DNA of 64,000 nucleotides from CAZNKU01 sp045654805 (GTDB lineage Bacteria > Bacillota > Clostridia > Monoglobales > Firm-18): contig JAZOOD010000068.1 of assembly GCA_045654805.1 (NCBI GenBank), forward strand, positions 5,822-69,821, read 5' to 3'. The position numbers were made by a program, and so were the translations under genes. Shown piece after piece: positions 16,678 through 24,390 of this stretch. How positions within the stretch are numbered: the first letter of the stretch is position 1; each line of letters starts with the position of its first letter. The notes under the pieces were generated by a model. The model made no database searches and was not told the DNA's origin. It was given only the letters and a program-made list of their open reading frames with translations.

Positions 16678-17097
16678 ATGGAATACAAAACTATATCACA
16701 AGGTACAGGTTTTCTCACTTGTCCCATAAAAACATTATTTAAAAACATACTTATAAGCTATGGAATATCGTTAATTTTAATTTTTATCTTTGCCTTTATC
16801 ATTACATATACAAGTATCCCCTACTCTATTGTTTCTACCACCAGTGTAATTATTACAATCATAAGTATTTTGATTGCCGGAATAATGGGCGGTAAAAAAA
16901 GCAGTGAAAAAGGATGGCTTACAGGATGTATAACCGGCCTAATATATATGCTAACATTATACATTATTGGCAGCATAATATTTAGAAACCCCGGAATAAG
17001 CTTGAATGGTATTATTATGATTATTATTGGAATAATATCGGGCGCTTTAGGAAGTATAATAGGCATAAACAACAAGAAAAAATACAAAAGACAATAA
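16678..17097 (+). CDS. TIGR04086/DUF3792 family membrane protein
   Basis: 139 residues with four hydrophobic helices (about 26-48, 55-72, 82-103 and 113-131), a glycine-rich IAGIMGGKKSSEKGW stretch after helix 2 and a basic C-terminal tail. AAAAGGAGG precedes the ATG. The pattern and the position before secD fit the clostridial TIGR04086 (DUF3792) family, whose function is unknown. In related genomes this gene commonly stands with yajC, the SCIFF peptide and its radical-SAM maturase ahead of secDF. Here only secDF follows. Confidence 0.7.
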   Translation: MEYKTISQGTGFLTCPIKTLFKNILISYGISLILIFIFAFIITYTSIPYSIVSTTSVIITIISILIAGIMGGKKSSEKGWLTGCITGLIYMLTLYIIGSIIFRNPGISLNGIIMIIIGIISGALGSIIGINNKKKYKRQ

Positions 17098-17144
17098 TTA
17101 TACACAAAATATTGTGTCTATACCTCCTTTGACAAACAAAATAC

Positions 17145-17173
17145 TTGACTATTCAGGATAAAAGTTATATAAT
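17145..17173 (+). promoter_or_regulatory. Promoter of secDF
   Basis: TTGACT, 17 bp, TATAAT, about 33 bp before the secD ATG. An alternative TTGACA lies at 17129 but is not well spaced from a -10. Confidence 0.75.
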
Positions 17174-17205
17174 AACTATATGTAAATTTTAAGGAGGAAT
17201 AACAA

Positions 17206-18495
17206 ATGACATCTAAGTCTAAAAGTCTTACAAAGCTTATGGTTGCAATAATTGTTATTGCATTATTGGCTTATGTAGCTTTATTTGGAGTTCAGATTGG
17301 CAATTCTTTTGTCGGCGGGGCTCTGAACATGGATAAATCAGGTATTAAACTTGGTTTTGATTTAAGTGGTGGTTCAGTTATCACATATGAAGCGGATGCT
17401 GAATCTGTAAGTGATGCAGAAATGGGCACTGCTATTAATATGCTTCAGACAAGATTAACAAATCTTGGTTATACAGAAGCTACTGTTACAAAACAGGGTG
17501 ATAAGAGGATACGTATAGAAATTCCTAACGTTTCTAACAACGAAGCTATTGAAAAGCTTGGTACACCCGGCAAACTGACTTTCCGTAACAGTAACGGAGA
17601 TGTACTTATGGAAGGTACTGATGAATACATCAAAAATGCAACAGCACAATTTGATGCATCAATGGGTAACTTTGTACAGTTAGAATTTACTAAAAAAGGT
17701 CAGGATGCTTTTGCATCTGCTACTTCCGCTACTGTTGGATCCCAATTGTACATTTATCTTGATGAAACTGTACAGTCAGCACCTACTGTTCAAACTGTAA
17801 TTAATGATTCATCAGCAGTTATCGAAGGTGATTTTGATGCTGAGCATGCAGCATGGCTTGCAAACACTATTAAAGAAGGGCAGATGCCTTTCAGCCTTAT
17901 TCTAAAATCAACAAGCAGTGTAAGTGCTACACTTGGTGAAAAAGCTCTTACAACAAGTATGATGGCTTGCGGAATTGGTATTTTACTTGTACTAATTTTT
18001 ATGCTTATATTCTACAGACTGCCTGGATTCGTTGCAGATATTTCATTAATTAGTTATGTCTCAATACTGCTTCTTATTCTTTGTGAATTTGAAACAATCA
18101 CAGGTTCTGTTATCAACCTAACACTTCCGGGTATTGCCGGTATTGTACTTGGTGTAGGTATGGCGGTTGACGCTAACGTAATTATCTTTGAAAGAATTAA
18201 AGAAGAACTTAAGGCAGGTAAGACTGTTGGTGCTTCAACAGAAGCCGGCTTTAAGAGAGCTTTTACAGCCATTCTTGATGGTAACGTTACAACACTTATC
18301 GTTGCAATAATTCTTTTCATTTTTGGTACCGGTACTATTCAGGGATTTGCAGTTACTTTAGGTCTTGGTATTATAATCAGCTTATTTACAGCAGTTGTTG
18401 TAACACGCTTTTTACTTAAATCACTTATCGGACTTAATGTCAGAAATCCTAAGCTTTACGGTGCTTCATTGAAAGGAGGCAAAAAAGATGCTTAA
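17206..18495 (+). CDS. secD: Protein translocase subunit SecD
   Basis: 429 residues. N-terminal helix (about 8-27), then the D1 motif LGFDLSGGSVITYE, the periplasmic P1 domain, and five C-terminal helices with GMAVDANVIIFERIKEE and TAILDGNVTTLI, the SecD/F-type RND signatures. With SecF it uses the proton-motive force to pull preproteins out of SecYEG. AAGGAGG precedes the ATG, and the last 8 bp overlap secF. Confidence 0.96.
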   Translation: MTSKSKSLTKLMVAIIVIALLAYVALFGVQIGNSFVGGALNMDKSGIKLGFDLSGGSVITYEADAESVSDAEMGTAINMLQTRLTNLGYTEATVTKQGDKRIRIEIPNVSNNEAIEKLGTPGKLTFRNSNGDVLMEGTDEYIKNATAQFDASMGNFVQLEFTKKGQDAFASATSATVGSQLYIYLDETVQSAPTVQTVINDSSAVIEGDFDAEHAAWLANTIKEGQMPFSLILKSTSSVSATLGEKALTTSMMACGIGILLVLIFMLIFYRLPGFVADISLISYVSILLLILCEFETITGSVINLTLPGIAGIVLGVGMAVDANVIIFERIKEELKAGKTVGASTEAGFKRAFTAILDGNVTTLIVAIILFIFGTGTIQGFAVTLGLGIIISLFTAVVVTRFLLKSLIGLNVRNPKLYGASLKGGKKDA

Positions 18496-19381
18496 TGTTA
18501 TTAAATCTAAATGGATTTGCCTCGGTATTTCAATAATTATTATTCTTGCAGGTATTGTAGGCTATGTTGTCAACGATGGTTTTAACCTCGATATTGACTT
18601 TACAGGTGGTACAACCATTACAGTTGATATGCAGGGTAAAGATTACAATGTTGATGAAATAAAAACATTGATAAATGATACAATCGGGTTCCCTGCATCT
18701 AATGTTCAAAAGTCTGAAGGTAGCATTATCATCAGCATAAGCACACCAAAGACAATTAACAACGACGCTGCTTTGTCAACTGATGATCGTGTTAAATTAT
18801 TTAATGCAATTAAGGATAAGTATGAACTTACAGATGATGCATTGACAGATTATGACAGTATTGATGCTACTATCGGCGGTGAATTAAAGCATAGTGCTAT
18901 TATGTCTTGTATAGTTGCTTTGCTTTTGATGTTGGTATATATTTCAATCAGATTTGAATTCTGGTCAGGTATTGCTGCTGTTTTATCACTGGCTCATAAC
19001 GTATTGATTCTTATGAGTATATACGCTATATTCCAACTTAACATCAACACAACATTTATTGCAGCTATTCTTACAATTGTAGGTTACACAATCAACGATA
19101 CAATAGTTACATTCGACAGAATACGTGAAATTTCAAGAAAAATTAAAAAGACTCCGTTTACTGAAATTGTAAACAGAGGTGTTAATGAAACTGTTATTCG
19201 TTCAATAAACACTTCTGTAACAACACTTCTTACAATAGTCATTTTGTACTTTGTTGGTGTACAGTCAATTAAAGAATTTGCACTACCAATTATCGTTGGT
19301 ATCGTAGTTGGTACTTATTCTTCTATCTTCATTGCCAGCCCAATCTGGTCAATGTTAAAGAAGAATAAACTTGCTAAATAA
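18488..19381 (+). CDS. secF: Protein translocase subunit SecF
   Basis: 297 residues. N-terminal helix followed by NLDIDFTGGTTITVDM, a small extracellular domain, and five C-terminal helices with GYTINDTIVTFDRIRE and NTSVTTLLTI, the SecF-type signatures. It forms the second half of the SecDF motor. The start lies inside the end of secD (8-bp overlap, GGAGG at 18475-18479), which keeps the two in equal amounts. A terminator follows. Confidence 0.96.
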   Translation: MLNVIKSKWICLGISIIIILAGIVGYVVNDGFNLDIDFTGGTTITVDMQGKDYNVDEIKTLINDTIGFPASNVQKSEGSIIISISTPKTINNDAALSTDDRVKLFNAIKDKYELTDDALTDYDSIDATIGGELKHSAIMSCIVALLLMLVYISIRFEFWSGIAAVLSLAHNVLILMSIYAIFQLNINTTFIAAILTIVGYTINDTIVTFDRIREISRKIKKTPFTEIVNRGVNETVIRSINTSVTTLLTIVILYFVGVQSIKEFALPIIVGIVVGTYSSIFIASPIWSMLKKNKLAK

Positions 19382-19395
19382 TCAGCTTAATTACA

Positions 19396-19427
19396 AAGCC
19401 CTGTACGTAAAATGCAGGGCTTTTTTT
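19396..19427 (+). terminator. Terminator after secF
   Basis: AAGCCCTG / CAGGGCTT stem followed by TTTTT. Confidence 0.88.
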
Positions 19428-19432
19428 ATTCC

Positions 19433-19461
19433 TTGACACACTATTTTTAAAATGTTATAAT
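19433..19461 (+). promoter_or_regulatory. Promoter of the NSS transporter gene
   Basis: Perfect consensus TTGACA, 17 bp, TATAAT, about 34 bp before the start codon. Confidence 0.88.
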
Positions 19462-19494
19462 TAATCAATGTTAACAAAAATTGGAGGAAATACA

Positions 19495-20862
19495 ATGAAG
19501 AGAGACCGATTAGGTAGCCGATTAGGCTTTATACTACTAAGTGCAGGTTGTGCAATAGGTATCGGTAATGTGTGGAAGTTTCCGTACATTACAGGAGAAT
19601 ACGGCGGAGGAATTTTCGTACTGATATATTTTCTGTTTTTATTACTTATGGGAGTTCCTGCAATGACCATGGAATTTGCTGTAGGACGTGCCGCACAAAA
19701 AAGTCCCGCAAAAATTTACCATCAATTAGAAAAACCCGGACAAAAATGGCATTGGCACAGTTATCTTGCCATTTTAGGTAATTACATTCTTATGATGTTT
19801 TACACTGTTGTTTCAGGTTGGATGCTTCAATATTTTGTATCCACAGCCACCGGTAAATTTGCCGGATTATCTCCTGAACAGATTGGTGAATCTTTTAATT
19901 CTATGCTTGCTGACCCTGTTACTATGATTATATACACAGGTATTACAATAGCAATAGGCTTTTTTGTATGTTCAATAGGTGTACAAAATGGTTTGGAACG
20001 TGTAACAAAATATATGATGCTTGCACTTTTAGCGATAATGGTGATACTTGCAATTAACAGTATATTTTTAGATGGCGGTAAGGAAGGTTTGGAATTTTAT
20101 CTTAAACCTGACATTAACAGAATGAAAGAAGCCGGCATTTTCAATGTTATTGTAGCTGCAATGAATCAAGCATTCTTTACACTAAGTATCGGTATTGGTT
20201 CTATGGCAATTTTCGGCAGTTATATAGGAAAGGAACGTTCGCTTTTAGGTGAATCTGTAAATATTGCTTTACTTGATACATTTGTAGCTGTTTCATCGGG
20301 GTTAATTATATTTCCTGCCTGCTATGCTTATAATGTTCCTGTAAATGCAGGTCCACCGTTAATTTTCGTAACATTGCCAAATGTGTTTAACAACCTTCCG
20401 TTTGGTCAAATCTGGGGTACATTATTCTTTATATTTATGTCATTTGCTGCTTTATCAACAGTATTTGCAGTATTTGAAAATATAATTTCGTGTACGCTTG
20501 ACCTTACAAACTGGAGCAGAAAAAAAGCCTGCCTTATTAATGCTATAGCAATGTTTATTCTTTCATTACCATGTGTATTAGGATTTAACATTTTAAGCGG
20601 TTTTCAACCACTTGGTGCGGGTAGTACTATACTTGACCTTGAAGATTTTATTGTAAGTAACCTTCTTCTTCCTCTTGGTTCGCTTTTGTTTATTTTATTC
20701 TGTGTAACAAGATACGGTTGGGGTTGGAAAAATTTTACTGTCGAGGCTAATCAGGGCAAGGGCTTAAAAATTGTAAACTGGATGCGTTTTTATATGACAT
20801 TTATCCTACCTGCAATTATCTTAATATTACTTATAATTGGTGTTGTTTCCAAGTTTATTTAA
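19495..20862 (+). CDS. Neurotransmitter:sodium symporter (NSS) family amino-acid transporter
   Basis: 455 residues from the ATG at 19495 (GGAGG 7 nt upstream). The frame opens at 19468 without a ribosome site. The N-terminus has RLGSRLGFILLSAGCAIGI then GNVWKFPYITGEYGGG, the unwound TM1 that binds Na+ and substrate in LeuT-type carriers. About eleven hydrophobic helices follow, as in bacterial NSS members such as TnaT and MhsT, which import Trp or other hydrophobic amino acids with Na+. The substrate cannot be fixed from sequence. A single-gene unit with its own promoter and terminator. Confidence 0.93.
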   Translation: MKRDRLGSRLGFILLSAGCAIGIGNVWKFPYITGEYGGGIFVLIYFLFLLLMGVPAMTMEFAVGRAAQKSPAKIYHQLEKPGQKWHWHSYLAILGNYILMMFYTVVSGWMLQYFVSTATGKFAGLSPEQIGESFNSMLADPVTMIIYTGITIAIGFFVCSIGVQNGLERVTKYMMLALLAIMVILAINSIFLDGGKEGLEFYLKPDINRMKEAGIFNVIVAAMNQAFFTLSIGIGSMAIFGSYIGKERSLLGESVNIALLDTFVAVSSGLIIFPACYAYNVPVNAGPPLIFVTLPNVFNNLPFGQIWGTLFFIFMSFAALSTVFAVFENIISCTLDLTNWSRKKACLINAIAMFILSLPCVLGFNILSGFQPLGAGSTILDLEDFIVSNLLLPLGSLLFILFCVTRYGWGWKNFTVEANQGKGLKIVNWMRFYMTFILPAIILILLIIGVVSKFI

Positions 20863-20899
20863 CAAAAAACTGTGACAAATTTATTTGTCACAGTTTTTT
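20863..20899. terminator. Bidirectional terminator between NSS and CLC genes
   Basis: AAAAAACTGTGACAAA / TTTGTCACAGTTTTTT, a long perfect stem with A and T runs at both ends, serving both convergent genes. Confidence 0.88.
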
Positions 20900-22151
20900 A
20901 TTTTGTATTAATATTTATATATTTTGCTTCAAGTTTTGAGTACATAATCTTTTGACTACTGTAAAGTCCGTAATATCCGGACATCATATAACTTACACCG
21001 CATACTATTGCAAAAATCAATATCGAATTTGCTCCAAAAATTTCAAGAGCCAGCATTATAGACGCAAATGGACAATTTACGACACCGCAAAATAACGCAA
21101 CAAAGCCTATTGCTGCTCCAAAACCCGGTTCAAGTCCTAACAATGTACCTGCTACACAACCAAATGTCGAACCAATAAAGAATGTAGGGACAATCTCTCC
21201 CCCTTTAAACCCAGCACTGATAGTAATAACAGTAAAAATAATTTTAAGTATAAACGCCTCTGGATTTGCACTACCTCCTATTGCCCGGGAAATAACATCC
21301 ATCCCCGCACCATTATAGTCATTTGTGCCCACAATTAAAGTAAGTAAAACAATTATGCAACCACCAATAAATGCTCTGATGTAATCATTGGATATCTTCC
21401 TTTCTGCAATACAAGAAATATGTTTTATTGCCAGGCAAAAACCTATGCTAACCAACGCACACAGTATGGCAAGGGTGATTGTTTTTGCAAGTACTTCTAT
21501 ATTTAAATTTTGCATTACAGCATTATCAAATCTGACGGGATTTACACCAAACATAAGTGCAACATTATACGCAACAACTGACGAAAAAATACACGGCACA
21601 AGGGCAACATAATATATTACTCCTACACTGATAACCTCCAATGCAAAAAAGGTTGCGGTAAGCGGTGTGCCAAATAAGGCAGAAAACACGCCGCTCATAC
21701 CAAGCATTACTATAAGGTGCATATCCTTTTCATCAAGCTTAAATAATTTCCCAAACTGATACCCTATACTTCCTCCAAGCTGAAGGGCAGCACCCTCTCT
21801 GCCGGCAGAACCACCAAAAAGATGAGTTATTACTGTACTTACAAATATTAATGGTGCCATAAGAACAGGAACTTTTTTATCTGTTCTGACAGATTCTATA
21901 ACTCTATTGGTGCCCGAATGCACTTTGCAAACATTATACAAAGCAACAATAATCAAACCACCTATTGGCAAAAGAAATATAAGCCACGAATTTTCAGTAC
22001 GTAGCTCTGTTACATAATCTATACTCTTGTGAAATGCCGTACCCACAAGACCGCCTGCAATTCCCACAACAATTGAAATTATACCCCATTTTATAAAGGC
22101 TCTAACATAATTTAAGGAAGATTTAATTTTTTTAATCAACAAGTTTTTCAT
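20898..22151 (-). CDS. CLC-family chloride/fluoride transporter
   Basis: 417 residues, about eleven hydrophobic segments. The helix F filter reads GGSAGREGAALQ with the gating glutamate. FGTPLTATFFALEV and FKGGEIVPTFFIG are the other CLC signatures. The residue after GREG is Ala, not the Pro of canonical GREGP chloride antiporters. This resembles the fluoride-exporting CLC-F branch, an inference only. There is no C-terminal CBS pair. It overlaps the upstream exonuclease stop by 1 bp, so the two are cotranscribed. Confidence 0.88.
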   Translation of the reverse strand: MKNLLIKKIKSSLNYVRAFIKWGIISIVVGIAGGLVGTAFHKSIDYVTELRTENSWLIFLLPIGGLIIVALYNVCKVHSGTNRVIESVRTDKKVPVLMAPLIFVSTVITHLFGGSAGREGAALQLGGSIGYQFGKLFKLDEKDMHLIVMLGMSGVFSALFGTPLTATFFALEVISVGVIYYVALVPCIFSSVVAYNVALMFGVNPVRFDNAVMQNLNIEVLAKTITLAILCALVSIGFCLAIKHISCIAERKISNDYIRAFIGGCIIVLLTLIVGTNDYNGAGMDVISRAIGGSANPEAFILKIIFTVITISAGFKGGEIVPTFFIGSTFGCVAGTLLGLEPGFGAAIGFVALFCGVVNCPFASIMLALEIFGANSILIFAIVCGVSYMMSGYYGLYSSQKIMYSKLEAKYININTK

Positions 22152-22840
22152 TATATATCACCGTAAAGCTTTGTGGTTGAATTATATGGTTGTGGTTTAT
22201 ATGTAATTGATGAAATTTTAGCACCGCTTACACCATATTTAGGATTATATCCAAACAAATTAATGTATTTGTGGAGGTCGTCACACTCCTCCGCCATTGC
22301 TTTTAATACCTCAATCAATGCTAATGTATCGTCAATGGCTCTGTGACTGTTAACAACCTTATTTCCCAGGTTATATTTTTCTATAGCATTTTCAAGCTTA
22401 TGCGGGTATTTTGCTCTGTCTTTATATACAGTTAATGCGTCAAGCATATTTATTTTCTTAAGTATTGATGTAAAGTTGTTTTCGACAAGAAAATAATAGA
22501 TAAAATTCATATCAAACTGTGCATTATATGCAACTACTAATATTTTATCATCATTAAACATTTTCACAAACTTACTGCAAACATTATGCGACAAATCACC
22601 CTGAGTAAGTAAAATTTCATTTGTAATACCTGTTAATTCTTCAATTTCCGGGGAAACTGTCATACCCAAAGGCAATTTAATAAATTCATCAAGTTCGTCA
22701 GTAACCTTAATTACTCCGTTTTCATACACTATTCTTACTGCGGATAATTCAATAATTTTATCACTTTTAAAGTTTATGCCTGTTGTTTCCGTGTCAAGAA
22801 CAACAATGCTATCATATAGGGCAAACAATTTATTCAACAT
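22151..22840 (-). CDS. DEDDh 3'-5' exonuclease (DnaQ/PolC epsilon-like)
   Basis: 229 residues. ExoI motif VLDTETTGINF (about 14-24), ExoII VVAYNAQFDMNFIYYF, and ExoIII HRAIDDTLAL with the DEDDh histidine. Motifs and length fit a stand-alone epsilon-type exonuclease for proofreading or RNA/DNA trimming; the exact substrate is unknown. It has its own consensus promoter. It ends 1 bp into the CLC gene, an odd functional pairing. Confidence 0.88.
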   Translation of the reverse strand: MLNKLFALYDSIVVLDTETTGINFKSDKIIELSAVRIVYENGVIKVTDELDEFIKLPLGMTVSPEIEELTGITNEILLTQGDLSHNVCSKFVKMFNDDKILVVAYNAQFDMNFIYYFLVENNFTSILKKINMLDALTVYKDRAKYPHKLENAIEKYNLGNKVVNSHRAIDDTLALIEVLKAMAEECDDLHKYINLFGYNPKYGVSGAKISSITYKPQPYNSTTKLYGDI

Positions 22841-22881
22841 AGCTAATCTTTCCTATTCCTGAAACTTTTTATATATTAAAC

Positions 22882-22910
22882 ATTATACTTCCCCAATATT
22901 TTAAAGTCAA
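22882..22910 (-). promoter_or_regulatory. Promoter of exonuclease-CLC operon
   Basis: Minus strand TTGACT (22905-22910), 17 bp, TATAAT (22882-22887), about 42 bp before the start codon. Confidence 0.8.
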
Positions 22911-22952
22911 CAGGTTAATATTGAATTTTTTTGATTTTTTTTTAAAAAACTA

Positions 22953-22981
22953 TTGATTTTTTTAAAAATATATAGTATAAT
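22953..22981 (+). promoter_or_regulatory. Promoter of tRNA-Leu
   Basis: TTGATT, 17 bp, TATAAT, about 34 bp before the tRNA. Confidence 0.8.
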
Positions 22982-23014
22982 ATAGACGTTGCTTGATTAG
23001 AGCACATTAAATAT

Positions 23015-23101
23015 GCAGGTGTGGTGGAACTGGCAGACGCGCTGGACTCAAAATCCTGTGGTAGTGATACCGTGTGGGTTCGACTCCCACCACCTGCACC
23101 A
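23015..23101 (+). tRNA. tRNA-Leu (anticodon CAA)
   Basis: 87 nt with encoded CCA. Acceptor GCAGGTG / CACCTGC is perfect. Anticodon loop CTCAAAA gives anticodon CAA. Long variable arm GGT...ACC as in class II tRNAs, and T arm GGGTTCGACTCCC. The anticodon stem CTGGA/TCCTG has one U-U mismatch at its second pair. Confidence 0.95.
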
Positions 23102-23130
23102 ATTATCAAAAATTAAAAATATTGAAAACC

Positions 23131-23165
23131 ACGAAAAAGTCTTGTAAATCAAGGCTTTTTTCGTT
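23131..23165 (+). terminator. Terminator after tRNA-Leu
   Basis: ACGAAAAAGTCTTG / CAAGGCTTTTTTCGT stem with one G-T pair and an internal T run, about 30 nt after the tRNA. Confidence 0.7.
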
Positions 23166-23461
23166 TTTTAAAAGATTTATTATTTTTTGCAAAATGTAAA
23201 ACATGGGTTAAAAAATGGGTTAAGTGGGTTATTATCGACACAAAAAATGTTATCATACTACAAATAATTAAAATTTCAAATAGAAAAAGGCGGTAAATTA
23301 TAAAAGTAAAATATCAAGAAAAAAGGGGAGCATAAGCTCCCTCTTATTATTCCATAACCTCCGTTAATTCTTATACATATCGCCAATGTCCATATGCGTA
23401 GGTACGCTTTCCTCAATCGGTCTAAAATAATTTGAAGAATACCCTTCTATTTATCCAAAAA
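23166..23461. other. Gene-poor stretch after tRNA-Leu, possible integration scar
   Basis: No complete gene. Three GGGTTA-containing direct repeats lie at 23203-23232 (ATGGGTTAA twice, then GTGGGTTAT). On the minus strand at 23364-23451 an open fragment encodes a 28-residue peptide ending ESVPTHMDIGDMYKN and a TAA, with no start codon. It is followed by a rho-independent terminator (23319-23341). A 3' gene end with its terminator next to a tRNA suggests the remnant of an excised or deleted element. I do not recognise the peptide. Confidence 0.4.
23319..23341 (-). terminator. Minus-strand terminator downstream of the alarmone synthetase gene
   Basis: Minus strand GGGAGC, TTAT loop, GCTCCC, then CTTTTTT. 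Confidence 0.75.
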
Positions 23462-24121
23462 TCACAAATTCGCAATTTTGTTATTGATATTTTGCATTTT
23501 AAGATCTGTTTTTGCAATAATATCTGCACATAATCTTAATTCATTAGAAATTTCATCAACATCCGGTATATCCTTCTTATATTTCATCTTATGCTCGAGG
23601 CTTGCCCAAAAATCCATTGCAATTGTGCGAAGCTGAACTTCAACCTTCATATATTGCTTTCTATTTGTAAAGAAAACAGGAACCTCGATAATCATATGAT
23701 AGCTTCTATATCCATTTTCCTTAGGATTTTTTATGTAGTCCTTAACTTCCACAAGATTTACATCATCTTGATTTACTAACATCTGTGCTACTTCATATAT
23801 ATCATCAATAAAGGAACAAATCACCCTGATTCCTGCAACGTCATTGATATTTTCTAGCACAGATTCCATACTCATCGGAAATTCCTTACGATATAATTTT
23901 TCAATAATACTTTCAGGGGTTTTAATCCTGCTTTTAATCATTTCAATAGGATTACGATTGTGCATTGTAGAAAGCTCGTCATTTAAAATTTCAAACTTGG
24001 TCTGTACCTCTTTAATCGCACAGTTGTACATCATCATAAACTGGCGAAATTTATTAAACTCACCAAAGGCTTGCTCTATTTTTTCAATATTTTCATTATT
24101 TTGATTTAGTAATTTTTCCAT
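23462..24121 (-). CDS. Small alarmone synthetase (RelA/SpoT-domain GTP pyrophosphokinase, RelQ/YjbM-like)
   Basis: 219 residues, the length of stand-alone synthetases, with no hydrolase or TGS/ACT domains. The RelA_SpoT domain covers about 45-190: SRIKTPESIIEKLYRKEFP (ATP-binding basic stretch), NDVAGIRVICSFIDDIYEVA, NPKENGYRSYHMIIEVP (G-loop with the stacking Tyr), and VEVQLRTIAMDFWASLEHK (catalytic Glu). It transfers pyrophosphate from ATP to GDP or GTP to make (p)ppGpp. It has its own promoter and is divergent from the Mn2+-riboswitch gene. Confidence 0.92.
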   Translation of the reverse strand: MEKLLNQNNENIEKIEQAFGEFNKFRQFMMMYNCAIKEVQTKFEILNDELSTMHNRNPIEMIKSRIKTPESIIEKLYRKEFPMSMESVLENINDVAGIRVICSFIDDIYEVAQMLVNQDDVNLVEVKDYIKNPKENGYRSYHMIIEVPVFFTNRKQYMKVEVQLRTIAMDFWASLEHKMKYKKDIPDVDEISNELRLCADIIAKTDLKMQNINNKIANL

Positions 24122-24150
24122 TCCATTACCCCATTTATTATTATATATTA

Positions 24151-24178
24151 ATTATATCATTTTTTGATTTTTAGTCAA
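24151..24178 (-). promoter_or_regulatory. Promoter of the alarmone synthetase gene
   Basis: Minus strand TTGACT (24173-24178), 16 bp, TATAAT (24151-24156), about 30 bp before the ATG. Back to back with the riboswitch promoter. Confidence 0.75.
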
Positions 24179-24194
24179 TAATATTAACAAATTA

Positions 24195-24223
24195 TTGACA
24201 AAATAAATTTTTTATAATATAAT
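24195..24223 (+). promoter_or_regulatory. Promoter of the riboswitch-exchanger unit
   Basis: Perfect consensus TTGACA, 17 bp, TATAAT, just upstream of the riboswitch. Confidence 0.88.
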
Positions 24224-24228
24224 AAATC

Positions 24229-24325
24229 CGTAAAAGGGAGTAGTTGGCATCATATTGATGTTGAAACATCGTCATCACTGTTGTACTTAATACAACACGG
24301 TTTTTCATTAAATAACAAGACTTTT
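24229..24325 (+). ncRNA. yybP-ykoY (Mn2+-sensing) riboswitch aptamer
   Basis: The leader begins AAAAGGGAGTAG, the hallmark 5' strand of the yybP-ykoY class. The second loop element AACATCGTCATCA follows, then a hairpin TTGTAC..TACAAC-type arm, CGG, and the closing AACAAGACTTT strand. It lies between a consensus promoter and an intrinsic terminator, in front of a cation exchanger gene, as expected. Members of this class sense Mn2+ and usually turn genes on. Identification is by motif memory, not by covariance search. Confidence 0.72.
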
Positions 24326-24361
24326 ATTGATTTTACTGTCAATAGAGGTCTTTATTTTTTT
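24317..24361 (+). terminator. Riboswitch expression-platform terminator
   Basis: AAGACTTTTATTGA, 8-nt loop, TCAATAGAGGTCTT then TATTTTTTT. Its 5' arm shares AAGACTTT with the aptamer's closing strand, so the ligand-bound aptamer and terminator exclude one another. Confidence 0.8.
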
Positions 24362-24390
24362 GCCCTATTGATAATTCAGGAGGTTTGTTT

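Noticed and set aside
17098..17205. SCIFF peptide gene between TIGR04086 and secD
   Set aside because: Only 109 bp, occupied by a promoter; no Cys-rich frame.
22841..22960. Fluoride riboswitch upstream of the exonuclease-CLC operon
   Set aside because: I looked for the conserved crcB-motif blocks and saw only the promoter and a 40-nt leader.
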